A stretch of DNA of 64,000 nucleotides from Strigamia acuminata (GCA_949358305.1 OX442314.1:56367369-56431368), one strand, 5' to 3'. Positions 20,801 to 29,774 are shown, counted from the first letter of the stretch. Made by a program: numbers and translations. Notes: generated by a model not told the origin, from the letters alone.

Positions 20801-22293
20801 ATGACTCGAAATTGAAGTCGACCCAAAGGGCTCCAAAACGCAGTTTTAGCACGGTCATTCGGATGAACCTCTATTTGCCAATAGCCTTTTGACAAATCTA
20901 TCGTTGTGACCCATTCAAATCTTCCGAGTTCTCGCAAGATTTCCTCAATGCTCGGCATTTGAGGAGGATCGTATAATGTATGCGCATTGAGTGGTCTAAA
21001 ATCAATGCAGAGTCTCGGATCACAATCCGGACGCATCACTAGAACTATTCGCATTCCATAGTCTCCAGTGGCTTGTTCAACGTATCCATTATCCAACATG
21101 TCTTGACAGATTTGACGGATAATTTCACGTTTCTGTGGATTTACGCTTTTAAACGGAACTCTAATTGGAACTTTAGTGTCCAGTTTAATTTCATGCCTAA
21201 CGAGGTGTGTTCTACCTGGTCGGCGTGATAAAATCTTTTCATGTTTCTTTAATACTCTTTCAAGCATTAAATTATTTTCCATCGACAAATTAGCGTCGCT
21301 AACAAGTCTTTGTACTATATTTTCTTCATCGGCAACTTTAGCTTGACATGCAGTGGCGGAACCAGCTTTCATGTGATTTGCTTTAATAAAGTCGCGTTTC
21401 ATGATTTCTTCGGGTGGATCAAGAAACTCTTGATAACGATCAAGAATCGCTTGAGGAACAAAAGGTAAATCTTCTTTCAAAGACTTGACAAAATTCCAAG
21501 ACATTGTCTTAGGATTTGGTTGTATGTTGAGTCGATTCATAAAATCACATCCTAATAAAACAATAGGATATTTATTTCTTAAAATTATGAATGGATGACT
21601 TAACATCCCGTGAGTCCACGCAAAAGAAAGTAGGAGAGTTCCTTCAGGGACTACATCTTCGGAAGCAGTCGTAACTCTCACATCCGGTCCAATTGGTCGA
21701 ATTTCATCTTCCAGTTTCAGTGAAATTACTACGGAGTAGGCCATGAAGCTTCGATTAGCTCCAGAGTCTAACATCCCTGTTATCATACCGTTTGCCGTCT
21801 GCAATCGAATCGTCGGCAAATCATTGCTGTTTGGTATGTCCGCGTACTTGCATTTAAAACGTCGCGGTGGTTTAATTTCTATCGGCGGATCCAATGGTAA
21901 TTCGTCCAATAAATCATTAGTGACTAACGTTGTAGCCATCAATTTTTTAATGCAATCGTCAAGACCAGGTAAATCAATTTTATCTGACCTTTCAACAATT
22001 TCAGGTGTTGGCCTAGCTTTTTCATCTAGTAAAGTAACAGCATCTTTTATTTTAGATTCCCAATTAACTTTTAATTGTTGAACTTTTTCTTTAAAAAATT
22101 CTTCAGTGATGTTTTCATTTTGCAGTACAAGCCTTAAACTGGAAACATCAATTTTTGGAAATATTAAATTATTTTCTAATTCTAATTTAATCTGTTTATT
22201 TAAAAATTCATCTAAAATTTGAGATGGTGTTAGTTCGTTTTCCGAGGCGGTAGGCGTCGCATCCACTAGACCGTCTGGATGCGCGCTTACAAG
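17818..22293 (-). CDS. pol: gypsy A Pol: protease, reverse transcriptase, RNase H, integrase
   Basis: The frame is entered by -1 slippage at 22293 and runs to 17818; about 1482 codons follow the first GTG at 22266, and there is no ATG at the start, as expected for a frameshifted Pol. Residue numbers count from 22266. Protease has the DSGA active site (167-170). Reverse transcriptase spans about 360-545, with TTIDLSKGYWQIEV and YLDD at 519-522. RNase H follows (IVHTDASRKGLGAAL, ELECLAVIWALRKF). The integrase H2C2 domain reads HGHPLSGHPG ... CERCQACKPR; core residues are Asp in LSVDLTGPKPR, Asp in IISDNGPQFR and Glu in ANPVERVNRD. A charged tail ends RYNLRTRKPR. No lesions are seen, so the enzyme set looks functional. 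Copy B differs by a few residues (for example FPSFDQ versus FLSFDQ). Confidence 0.96.
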   Translation of the reverse strand, partial: LVSAHPDGLVDATPTASENELTPSQILDEFLNKQIKLELENNLIFPKIDVSSLRLVLQNENITEEFFKEKVQQLKVNWESKIKDAVTLLDEKARPTPEIVERSDKIDLPGLDDCIKKLMATTLVTNDLLDELPLDPPIEIKPPRRFKCKYADIPNSNDLPTIRLQTANGMITGMLDSGANRSFMAYSVVISLKLEDEIRPIGPDVRVTTASEDVVPEGTLLLSFAWTHGMLSHPFIILRNKYPIVLLGCDFMNRLNIQPNPKTMSWNFVKSLKEDLPFVPQAILDRYQEFLDPPEEIMKRDFIKANHMKAGSATACQAKVADEENIVQRLVSDANLSMENNLMLERVLKKHEKILSRRPGRTHLVRHEIKLDTKVPIRVPFKSVNPQKREIIRQICQDMLDNGYVEQATGDYGMRIVLVMRPDCDPRLCIDFRPLNAHTLYDPPQMPSIEEILRELGRFEWVTTIDLSKGYWQIEVHPNDRAKTAFWSPLGRLQFRVMPFGLVNAPSTFQKLIEKILGDAYRKFAWAYLDDIIIISKNFEEHMIHLEEILSKLENANLHVHPEKSKFGRKELTFLGYKLSVQGVSVDPKKVAAIKEMPAPSNLKELQRFLGMVNFFHRLLKNLAVMTEPLRPLLKKDVEFIWSEIHQEAFNQIKDALTNAETMAMPDLTEPFIVHTDASRKGLGAALMQMREIDDQNIEVPCVYASRSLQPAEINYSATELECLAVIWALRKFRHYLEFTTFIVRTDHQALKWLMQLDEPAGRLARWQMELMRYSFEIQYIKGPLNVLADALSRSPIDKPENPEDDGDNDELLSYCPSPQRNWKMGKFHELPVSTLEEKEDHEFVNYWTKIYDPSEESDDVIRAQISRKFQVPSSNVLIKAFVAKIVERLDCEPPTREDIIKAQKEDKVCQLMRNFLNCNQFPPDVTTRLQRKQYRKHATTFLIEDDLLMQFHPTMSDELGEDGRALKVFVPQTLKYKIIWLMHGHPLSGHPGIARTLYRARRIYTWKGMKSDITKFIRHCERCQACKPRTKGQIEAAQMGPYSPFDCLSVDLTGPKPRTRKNNTHILVILDVATHWPELYPMCNPTAGKVANCIYHLSMSMGFPRKIISDNGPQFRAQVFKKFCEKFKMVPTPTSTYHPQANPVERVNRDIKYLVAIYSSIHSKWDEYLREFAFSLRTTVTRGRDFSPAFLNFFRELRVPWDPRIPEGILVVDPKNPHLYVQKLEAVIAETYQHMMSHVLDLRRRVNLKKEGEKFSNFKLNDLVWRDSHVLSSAARGIAAGIADKRTGPYVITKVLQGGSVELRKLENNEIFPAVHSSELTPYFPSFDQEVWLEGEEVGQKTENIINTLDDDELKKIPVDNSSKPQMESDLVNNDVELRDSFKKLEIAKKLNKKVFLEKKQKTSEIKDSSDSVSDDNEDGDLNTINPSPTKRYNLRTRKPRGKNNMCLLPSITSRSRDQPYDVRSNSSSPKVTNQPMRLDDVANSDVTQT

Positions 22294-22299
22294 TTTTTT
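22254..22299 (-). promoter_or_regulatory. gypsy A gag-pol -1 ribosomal frameshift signal
   Basis: The coding strand has the slippery heptamer A AAA AAC (22299-22293) in the gag frame, three codons before the gag stop. A 6-base spacer TTGTAA follows. Then comes a hairpin: GCG-CGCATCCA pairs with TGGATGCG-(A)-CGC around a 10-base loop (22286-22254). Slipping back one base enters exactly the pol frame. Heptamer type, spacer length and structure all match retroviral -1 frameshift sites. The same signal in copy B is at 47747-47792. Confidence 0.88.
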
Positions 22300-25178
22300 A
22301 GAAGTTCGCCGATTGATTTCATCGATTTTTCGAACTCTTCCAAAATCTTGTCTTTGCTCGATTTTCTGTCAGGACATTCTTTAGCCCAATGTCCTAATTT
22401 TTTACAAATATTACACGGGTCAGTAGCAGGCGATTTCGCGACTTTTGGCGAAGGCGAACTTGAACGTTTGGCTTCGTCCTTTTTAGGGGTCGGCGACTTC
22501 GGTCTACTGAGCGCGTCTGTCTTTGGTGAACCAAAAGTAACGTTTTTAGGCGCCATCTTTGGTCCAAATTTTCGAGCTACTGCGTTATTACGGGCTAATA
22601 AAGCAGCTGCAGCCTCGCTTTCTGGTTCCGAGTCAGATTTCTCTGGTTCAGAAACAGTTTCCATTTCTGTCACTTCAGCTAAGTGAGCTTTAGGGGTTGG
22701 ATGTGGATTTTTCCCATCCGATCCCTTTTTAGATTCCTTAGCAGTCTCTGCCAAAAAATCTCCTCGTTTTGGGGGTTGCAAAAGAGGGGTGTTAGCAAAA
22801 CGTGTGTCTTTTGCCAACTCCTTTCTCCGTTGCTGTCGCTTAGCGTACGCAACTTTTTCATCAGCTGGTAGATAAGCTTTATAATTTTCATCAATCCTTA
22901 TCTGATTGGCTCGCATAAATTTGGCTAATTCAGCGAAACCACCCGGATAAGGTGCTCGTACTGAAAGTAGAACATTTTTTGAATAATCTGTCAATCCACG
23001 TCGGAATTGACGATCAATGGCTGCATCTCCCATCGTATAAGGGAGAGTGACCAATAAATCCTCAGTCCTTCTTAAATAAGAGCGAAGACTTTCGCCTTTA
23101 TTTTGAGAAAGATTATCCCACATTTGTAATAAGTCTTCACTTGACTCTCCATACTCAGTCATGAATTCTTCTACAAAGTGGTTCCAATTTTGAAATTGTT
23201 TAGAATAAAACCATTTCTCAGCTCGATCTATAAGAGCTTTAGGTACTACTCTTTTCAAAGCAGTGTGACATGCAATGCCATTCAACCTTGAAATTCGTAA
23301 AACTTCATCTAAAAGAGTGGATCCAGCTTCCCATTCTCCATCGAATAAAGCGGGTTTGATGTGATCCCATCTAATAGTTCTTTCATCAACTAGATCGTGA
23401 GTCCAGTTGTTGGCAGTGTATTGTGCAATTTTTTGTCGTAATGCAATGTCAGCATTATCGGCAGTAGCGTCAGATCGATCGGAAGATCGACGATCAGCTA
23501 ATAATCGATCAATTTCTTCAGCGGTGTAATAATGTGTATTACGCCGAGAAGAATGGCCTCGATGTCGACGTCGATGAGATCGATGTCGATTATCGCGTTC
23601 TTGTTGCGCATTCACATCAGAATCCGACCTTGAATCAGATTGTGAATTTGAAGGCGTGTTAAAATGTGGTGTTTCAGGTGGGTCGGGTGGGTCGCCGTCA
23701 TCGTCTGGCGGTCGACGTCCACCTCCAGGTGGTCCATCTCCATGTCCATCTGGATTTCCTCCATCTGGTGGATTTCTCCGATACTGTCCCCCACCTGGTG
23801 GGCTTTCATGTCCGTCGGGTGGTTCGCGTGCTGGATTCGTGTCTCGTCGACTTCTTTTCGACGAGTCTTGCTGTTGAGCCAGTGGTATCGTTCGAGTAAC
23901 ATGAATACCAGTTTCATGCCGCCTATTTCGATCGTCTACCATCCCCAACAGTCGGTCACTGTTGTGAAAAATAGGATTTCGATTACCAGGAAGTGGATTG
24001 CGATCAGCTCTCCTTTCCTCGGAATCTGAAGGACGTTTTCTTTTTGAGCGATGGCGGCGACGCGAACGTTGGTCGTCATCACTCGATAATCCAGATTGGC
24101 TACTTAACTCTGAAACAACGGAAATTGTTATTGTTTCGGGAGTCAAAATAGGGACAGTTGGCGCAGCCATTTCTGGTTGTACCAATTGGTCAGTATAATT
24201 CCTTGCTTGCAAATGATCTTTCATTTCTGCAAGCTCCTCTTGAGCGCGCAACAAATCAGCTCGGAGAATTTCATTCTCATTTATTTGATTTTGCGATTCT
24301 TCTTGTAATCGCTTAGCAGGGCCGCTAGACTTGACTTGTCCGCTCGTACTGGGTTGATCCAGAGAGTGGAAAATCTCGTCTTCGCGCTTAGCTATTTTGC
24401 TTTCGCGAGTACGCTGTGTTTTAGCACGTGTGTCTAATTCAGCAGCATATCTCACTAGTTGATTATGATTGCGTTGGTAGTGGTCTGCCAAATCAATCAG
24501 TTCTTTATTTTTCTGCTCCAGTTTACTTTTGGTAAGCTCGAGCTGTCTTCGCGCCTCTTGGTGTGAGCGAATTGAAAGTTCATTTCTAGCGTTCATTTTA
24601 GAAAGATCTTCCACTTCACCTTTTAATCGGTATTCTCTAGCTTTTTGGGCTAGAAATTCTTCATTTTGTCGATTGAGTTCCATGTGTTGAAGCTCAACCT
24701 CAGCTTTTTGTTGTTGAAGCTCTGCTTCTTTCCGTTCCATTTCAAATTTTAAATTTGAAACGGCTCGGTCAGTGTGAAGTCGTATCATGGCGCGATGAAT
24801 CTCTTCCACCGTCATGTCGTCCGTTATTTGGGCGCCATCCTGGCGTGCTTGATTTCTCAAAGCATCCAGCATGGTCATGCGAGGAGGTGATTCGTGAGAC
24901 GATTCACTTTCCATTTCACGTAACGTATTTTCCACTTCCTCCAGTGGAAGTGGCGGGAGTTCTTGGTCGTTAGAACTCGCACTTGAAGCGCTTAATGCTC
25001 TAGCAACTTCATTTTCAGCATCCTTAAGTTGTTTCGGATCTGGAACTGGTGTTATTTCCTCGGAAATAATTTTCTCCATAAGCATTTCAGGCTCGAGAGC
25101 CGGCAAAACCGTCGCTGCTCGTTTCTGAGTGCTTGGTCGACCTCGCTGTCGTTTTACAATTTGCATTGGCGTCGCCAT
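22287..25178 (-). CDS. gag: gypsy A Gag (963 aa)
   Basis: This is the structural protein that would form the particle and package element RNA. ATG at 25178 is the first in the leader, 73 bases from the primer site. A long coiled coil is predicted by eye from about 110 to 330 (AELQQQKAEVELQHMELNRQ and onward). An SR/RS- and Pro/Gly-rich low-complexity region follows (GHESPPGGGQYRRNPPDGGN). The retrotransposon Gag fold (WFYSKQFQNWNHFVEEFMTE ... LRSYLRRTEDLL ... QFRRGL) comes next, then one CCHC knuckle, CNICKKLGHWAKEC, near residue 922. The protein is much longer than most gypsy Gags because of the N-terminal coiled coil. It ends at TAA 22287, just after the frameshift site. No lesions. Confidence 0.95.
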   Translation of the reverse strand: MATPMQIVKRQRGRPSTQKRAATVLPALEPEMLMEKIISEEITPVPDPKQLKDAENEVARALSASSASSNDQELPPLPLEEVENTLREMESESSHESPPRMTMLDALRNQARQDGAQITDDMTVEEIHRAMIRLHTDRAVSNLKFEMERKEAELQQQKAEVELQHMELNRQNEEFLAQKAREYRLKGEVEDLSKMNARNELSIRSHQEARRQLELTKSKLEQKNKELIDLADHYQRNHNQLVRYAAELDTRAKTQRTRESKIAKREDEIFHSLDQPSTSGQVKSSGPAKRLQEESQNQINENEILRADLLRAQEELAEMKDHLQARNYTDQLVQPEMAAPTVPILTPETITISVVSELSSQSGLSSDDDQRSRRRHRSKRKRPSDSEERRADRNPLPGNRNPIFHNSDRLLGMVDDRNRRHETGIHVTRTIPLAQQQDSSKRSRRDTNPAREPPDGHESPPGGGQYRRNPPDGGNPDGHGDGPPGGGRRPPDDDGDPPDPPETPHFNTPSNSQSDSRSDSDVNAQQERDNRHRSHRRRHRGHSSRRNTHYYTAEEIDRLLADRRSSDRSDATADNADIALRQKIAQYTANNWTHDLVDERTIRWDHIKPALFDGEWEAGSTLLDEVLRISRLNGIACHTALKRVVPKALIDRAEKWFYSKQFQNWNHFVEEFMTEYGESSEDLLQMWDNLSQNKGESLRSYLRRTEDLLVTLPYTMGDAAIDRQFRRGLTDYSKNVLLSVRAPYPGGFAELAKFMRANQIRIDENYKAYLPADEKVAYAKRQQRRKELAKDTRFANTPLLQPPKRGDFLAETAKESKKGSDGKNPHPTPKAHLAEVTEMETVSEPEKSDSEPESEAAAALLARNNAVARKFGPKMAPKNVTFGSPKTDALSRPKSPTPKKDEAKRSSSPSPKVAKSPATDPCNICKKLGHWAKECPDRKSSKDKILEEFEKSMKSIGELLKNL

Positions 25179-25250
25179 TTTGTCAAATTGAAAAAGAACA
25201 ATGGAAATAAAGGATTTTTTCGCAAAAATCGGATTTTAACAATCAAAACT

Positions 25251-25268
25251 ATCCCGGCCGGGCCCCCA
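25251..25268 (-). promoter_or_regulatory. gypsy A primer binding site, tRNA-Pro type
   Basis: The coding strand reads TGGGGGCCCGGCCGGGAT two bases inside the 5' LTR. It matches the tRNA-Pro primer site TGGGGGCTCGTCCGGGAT at 16 of 18 positions; copy B (50744-50761) matches at 17. Confidence 0.75.
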
Positions 25269-25270
25269 AG

Positions 25271-26344
25271 TGCGGCGATCCGGGTTTTTACTTATTAAAT
25301 TATGTAAATTCAATAAGCAATCGTCGTAGAGATGCCGTACAGGACTTCTACTCTGTGGCCAAATGTTTGTCTAGGGGAATGATTTTACACAGAGTAAAGG
25401 AAAAATTAGATAGTTTTAATTGTTCAAAATACAAAGGAGGTATATTTGAAATGAAATAATAATGTTTGGGGTCGATCTGGCTTCTTCTTCAATGTCTACA
25501 CTCACAGGTGACCGTTGGCTCCAAGATGGCGTCGATGGCGTCGTGTGAGCGCGGGATTTTAGCGGAGTAAACTCGACGCTAAAATACGTTGCTAAATATT
25601 CTAAAATCCTCGTGGAGCACGCTCGACACGAGAATACTTCTCACACACAGTGAAAGTGATTATTACGGAGCAAGCTCGACGTAACAATCCGTCTTAACAC
25701 AATCTGCCTTGTGGAGTTAAACTCAACACAAAGCCTTCAAATTGACAGAGCAAGCTCTATGTCAATTCCACACAGAAATGGCTTAAATTACGCGTAGTAA
25801 TTCAAGCAGAAGGGCGCTATTCCGTACAGTTGGCACGGACCAGCAATGAATCTCGATTCTTCCAATATCACAGATCACACTTAGCGAGTTTGGGCATAAG
25901 TTTGACACGGTTGTGAAAGGTTTGGAAGCAGGATCAAGAGTGCGGGAAGAGTGGGCCAAAACCGTTTGGCTCACTTCTAAATCTGCTCAGAAAAGCTGCG
26001 CAGATGACGAGTTGCACAAAGATCACACACGGCCGCCTTCGGGTCGTGTGCAACAATTGAGCCGGGCACGCGCGAGGGGAAGGGATGCTCCGCCCAGGCA
26101 CACGCCTAGCAGCATCATCAAAGCAATGCACGCTGCAGCGCGATTGGTTGACGCTGTTGCTGGGCCAAAACTTGCTGCAAAACACAATATTATTTGGGTA
26201 ATATTGTGTCTTGTTTTATATTTTATTAATGTATGTTTTATTTCAATTTACATTGAAACAAAACATATAAGCTTGTTGAATATGTTTATAAGACAATTTG
26301 GAAATATGGTGCGCACTCAAATAGGAATATTTGAGGTCACCACA
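25271..26344 (-). repeat. gypsy A 5' LTR (1074 bp)
   Basis: Partner of 13874-14947 with the same length and no difference noticed by eye. It carries the same five-hairpin array (25556-25767) and is followed by the CAAG duplication. Confidence 0.96.
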
Positions 26345-26625
26345 CAAGAAAAAGCTATTTTGGTGGCTAGGTGAGCTCCAATTGTAATTTCGACCAAAAC
26401 TTCAAGCTCAGCATCGAATTTCACCCCTGGACGGACCGTACGAGCGCCGGACGAATACGCGAGTACAACACCGTGAATTTGTTTTTCCAACGTCGCCGTG
26501 CATCGAAGCGCATTACGAGGCAGCAACGAAGGAAGTTTCGACGGTTTTTGTCGTCCTCGGACTCCAGGAAAGGGAACATTCCATGTAAAACAGTAACTTT
26601 GAGTTGTATTTATTATTAGTTTCAA
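26345..26625 (-). pseudogene. unrecognised minus-strand ORF interrupted by gypsy A
   Basis: A minus frame from 26625 (LPSLLPRNALRCTATLEKQI, HGVVLAYSSGARTVRPGVKF, ...GAHLATKIAF) runs into the gypsy A insertion point. Without the element and one CAAG copy, the frame stays open across the site for about 24 codons to a TAA near 13798. Codon use looks coding-like, but no family is recognised, and the start may be an exon boundary. It could be a host exon or a fragment of an older element. Confidence 0.35.
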
Positions 26626-26634
26626 GTTTAAACA

Positions 26635-26775
26635 GCATTTGCGGTAATCGTGGTATTCGCGATATTTGCGGTATTTGCGGTATTTGCAGTAATCGCGGTA
26701 TTTGCTGTATTTGCACGGTATTTCCAGTATTGTGGTATACCGTACTCACTGCTGTATTTGGCAAATACCATACCG
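26635..26775. repeat. degenerate 9-bp tandem repeat (TATTTGCGG)n
   Basis: About fourteen imperfect units of TATTTGCGG, with variants such as TATTTGCAG, TAATCGCGG and TATTCGCGA, follow the interrupted ORF. Apparent frames here are repeat artefacts. Confidence 0.85.
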
Positions 26776-27761
26776 CACACACCTGAAAAAATTACCCCAC
26801 ATCCCTAATGCAAATGTTATTAAGGTTATTGTTTTTAAATAAACATGACATCACAAGTTTGTCACATTTGTCATGCTAAGACAAGCTGCCGTAGCACCAG
26901 CAAATTGGATAAGTCACCTTTTAAAGGATGGAAAAACAAACAGAAGTGTCATAAGTAATAAGTACCAACAATAAATTTCAGTATTAAAATTTAAATTCTT
27001 AATATATTTATTGTTTTTTGTTTTAGGAGAGACATTGAAGTTTATCATTTTTTCTGTCGAATAACCTGTAGATCTTCGGAATTTATTTTTAATTGAACTT
27101 ACTGTATTTTGATGTGTTATGATAGGAAATGGTTTGTTTTGTTGTTTCTCGTGTATTTGTTTGGTTATTTATTCATTTTCGGGATTGTTTCTCTTCTATT
27201 TTAGTGTGTTTGTTTATCTCAAATGGTTTTGTAAAGGGAATGCATGATGCCACCTCAGACATTACAAGTAATGCATTGGGCATCATGCATCCCCTATTGA
27301 ATTTTCTGTATGTGAATTGTGAGCATTCGCCACCAGAGCTCACTGTTTGAATCAAACATGGCCGCGCACGTTGCCAAACGGGAGTACGTGATTTTTTCAT
27401 CCTAAAGGATATCGTTTGTAAGTTTTTCTACATATTAAACATTATTTTTGCATGAAGTTTATTGTTTAGTTCGTGTTGCACGTCTTTATAAGTGCAACAC
27501 ATGTGACTTTCGGTCCGAACTAGTCCGAACTCACGTCCGCGCACGTCAATTAACGTGCGTGCCCCACACGCTTCTCGCACTCGGTCAGGGCCGAATGTGA
27601 ATTGTTGCGCTACATAACCATGGCTATTTACAAGCCCGAATTATTAGACGCAGAACTGGACAAAATAGGTGTACAACCTGAGCCTTAATCAATGTACTAT
27701 TCCGAAACCTATTAGGAAAAATCCAAACATTTCGCCAATAACTTACGTGGACTAGTACTAG
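26776..27761. other. intergenic stretch with several strong hairpins
   Basis: A short frame from ATG 26845 (MTSQVCHICHAKTSCRSTSK...) has CxxC spacing but stops after about 33 codons. Inverted repeats: 27241-27252 with 27279-27290 (ATGCATGATGCC type, enclosing CATTAC-AA-GTAATG); GTGTTGCAC/GTGCAACAC at 27473-27481 and 27492-27500; CGCACGT/ACGTGCG at 27540-27546 and 27553-27559. An ATG at about 27619 opens a 22-codon frame (MAIYKPELLDAELDKIGVQP...). It might be an upstream exon of the protease that follows, but no clear donor was found. Confidence 0.5.
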
Positions 27762-28415
27762 TATTCTTTATGTGATCTACAAGCAAGTGCTTCTCCTTGC
27801 GCTAAGATCATCTACAATGCCGCCATACACTTTGCAATTGCCAGGAGCATCTTAAATACATCAAACATCACATTAGAAGAATCTGTGTCTTGGGTCCACG
27901 AGACGGTTGTGGATCTTTACCTGGGTACGACACAGGAATGTTACCCCACAGCATACGCATTTCCGACGGCGACAGCCGCGAAGTTAATGACCAGTGATAA
28001 ACGACCAGACATCTGGCGATGGTTTCTTGATCAACCTGACCATCCGAAAAAGCATAAAAAAAATTGGTTTTTTCCGATCCCAGCGCAGGAGCACTGGGTC
28101 ATCTATGTCTTTGACAGAACCCGCTCTCCACCAGAAGTTGGGTTTTACGATTCATCGGCCAAACCATCTACAGCTCATGAGTTGTTGTGGAACAATATAA
28201 AGCTGAATTTAATTGGCATTGGATTTTACATCCCGAAATATGAGCCATGGAAACCGCCACAAACTGCCCAACTCGACAGCGACTCTTGCGGTCCGATGAT
28301 TCTCCATTTCGCTAGGAGGTATATGGAAGACAGGGACCTCATGAAGCCCGCAGAAGGAGCAGAATTGCGCACACGAATTCTTTATGAAATTCACCGTTTG
28401 ATGAGATTTGAATAA
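27762..28415 (+). CDS. ULP1/SENP-type cysteine protease (C48-like), probably from a transposon
   Basis: The frame is open from 27762; the first clear family match is WVHETVVDLYLGT, the N-terminal Trp-x-x-Asp/Glu...Leu motif of Ulp1 peptidases. The catalytic triad is visible: His in AQEHWVIYVFD, Asp in GFYDSSAK, and the Gln...Cys box in AQLDSDSCGPMILHFARRY. Ulp1 enzymes cleave SUMO-like modifiers, and many are carried by transposons. There is no upstream ATG in frame, so the start is an unseen exon or the gene is truncated. A MULE fragment begins about 300 bp downstream, and Ulp1-bearing MULEs are known in plants, so co-origin is possible but unproven. The catalytic part has no stops. Confidence 0.75.
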   Translation, partial: YSLCDLQASASPCAKIIYNAAIHFAIARSILNTSNITLEESVSWVHETVVDLYLGTTQECYPTAYAFPTATAAKLMTSDKRPDIWRWFLDQPDHPKKHKKNWFFPIPAQEHWVIYVFDRTRSPPEVGFYDSSAKPSTAHELLWNNIKLNLIGIGFYIPKYEPWKPPQTAQLDSDSCGPMILHFARRYMEDRDLMKPAEGAELRTRILYEIHRLMRFE

Positions 28416-28715
28416 TTTGAAAGTTTGATTGTTTGAAATTTTTTTTTTCTTTCTCTCTTATTGATTCGAAAAAGACATTGGAAATATCAAAACGTATACT
28501 TAACGGAATAATAGCGAATCATTGTATTAAAATAGACCTTATCATTGAAATTGATTTCATTATGTAATAAAAAACTAAAAGGGAGTACATAAAACAATAG
28601 TTTCTTTTGTTGTAAAAACGGGGGTAACAGGAGCTTTCCTGTTAAGCATTGCCGCCCATTTTAAGCACTTCTCTCCAGTGATCCAAAGAGGTATGAGCTC
28701 TGACCCCTTAGCTCG

Positions 28716-28904
28716 GATGGGGACTCAATTTGCCGCAATTAAACTGATTATTAGCTTGCATGAACCAGTTTTGAGTGCACATAACAACTCCAGAAGTATT
28801 TTGAGTCTATTCATTAACTAGATGCATGAACAATTATCTTTGTTAGTTTTAAGATAGTATGTAAGGTTTTTGTTTAAGAGTCGCTTAGCATCTTTGACAT
28901 ATCT
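28716..28904 (+). pseudogene. MULE transposase 3' relic, copy 1 of a composite repeat
   Basis: This region aligns with 56548-56740, where it continues a Mutator-like transposase. Shared runs include ATTCATTAACTAGA, GAACAATTA, AGTATGTAAGGTTTTTGTT and TTTTGAGTTGG (the last just past 28904). Reading frames are decayed. Confidence 0.6.
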
Positions 28905-29765
28905 TTGGCCAGTCGGTTACATAGGTCATCGTATTTTGAGTTGGGTTTTAAGAAAATAGCAAGAATCGACTACACGGAAGTTTTTTCACCGGTAGTCAAC
29001 TTCATGCATGTCCTGATTTTCTTCTTCACACTTGTTGTGCTAAGAGGATGGCATGATACTCATTTGGACATCAAGGCGCCAAATTTGTATGGCAACCTTA
29101 ATGAACCCCAGAATGTAAAATCCCCAAAGGATACCGCACTCCAACAAACCAACACAAATGTTGGAAGTTACAAAATGCACCTCATGGTCTCCATCAACCT
29201 GATAAGATGTGGTACCAGAAACTGCATGAACTGCTTGATATTGGTTTCACACCCGTCACAGGGTTAAATTGTGTCTATAGTTTTGAAACTGAGGCAGTCA
29301 TCATTTTCTATGTTGACGACATAGTTCTACTCAGTAAAGACGACATTAGTGGAGGACTGTTTTGCAATGGATACGGGAACATTATAAGATAGTAAACCTA
29401 GGTCCTGCTGTTACTCTATTATTAGGCATAGAGTTTGACAGAAAGGAAGAAAACATATTTCCAAACTATGTAAAGCTTATGGCATAGATTCGTGTCACTC
29501 AATTAAAGACCCGTGGAACGATGATACAACAGGTATAAACTGATACAACAGGTACAAACTGGTGAACGAGTAGATTCTACATTCCCATACCGTTCTTTAG
29601 TGGGCAGCTTATTACTTATTGCAAGCAGGACTAGACTGGACATACTTTTCTCTGTAATAGTTCTCTCGCAATGTAATGACTCATTCGCCACGTCATGTAA
29701 AAATGTTCCTACAAGTACCAGTACTACGATACTTAGCTAATACCCCAAATTACGCTATCATGTGA
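28905..29765 (+). pseudogene. decayed copia reverse transcriptase relic
   Basis: Broken frames keep copia reverse transcriptase blocks in order: IARIDYTEVFSPVVNF (near 28960), LRGWHDTHLDIKAPNLYGNL, WYQKLHELLDIGFTPV (29208), the catalytic region IIFYVDDIVLLSKDD (about 29300-29345), VNLGP...LLLGIEFDRKEE, and FPYRSLVGSLL...SRTRLDILFSV (29580-29670). Several stops and frame changes lie between them. It is closest in this window to copia-D (57006-60680). No LTR is recognised. Confidence 0.8.
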
Positions 29766-29774
29766 TAATTTTTT

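Larger units (their letters stand above)
13874..26344 (-). mobile_element. gypsy element A, full length (12,471 bp)
   Basis: Two 1074-bp LTRs bound gag, pol and a third ORF on the minus strand. CAAG at 13870-13873 and 26345-26348 is a perfect 4-bp target duplication. The order is protease, reverse transcriptase, RNase H, integrase, which is Ty3/gypsy. Compared with copy B at 39016-51837, the only length differences are a 352-bp intron-like block present in B and one base missing in B (12,822 - 12,471 = 351). Gag and pol are open; ORF3 has one nonsense change. The LTR pair shares a base (CACACACAGTG) that is G in both B LTRs, so A and B are separate insertions. Confidence 0.97.
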
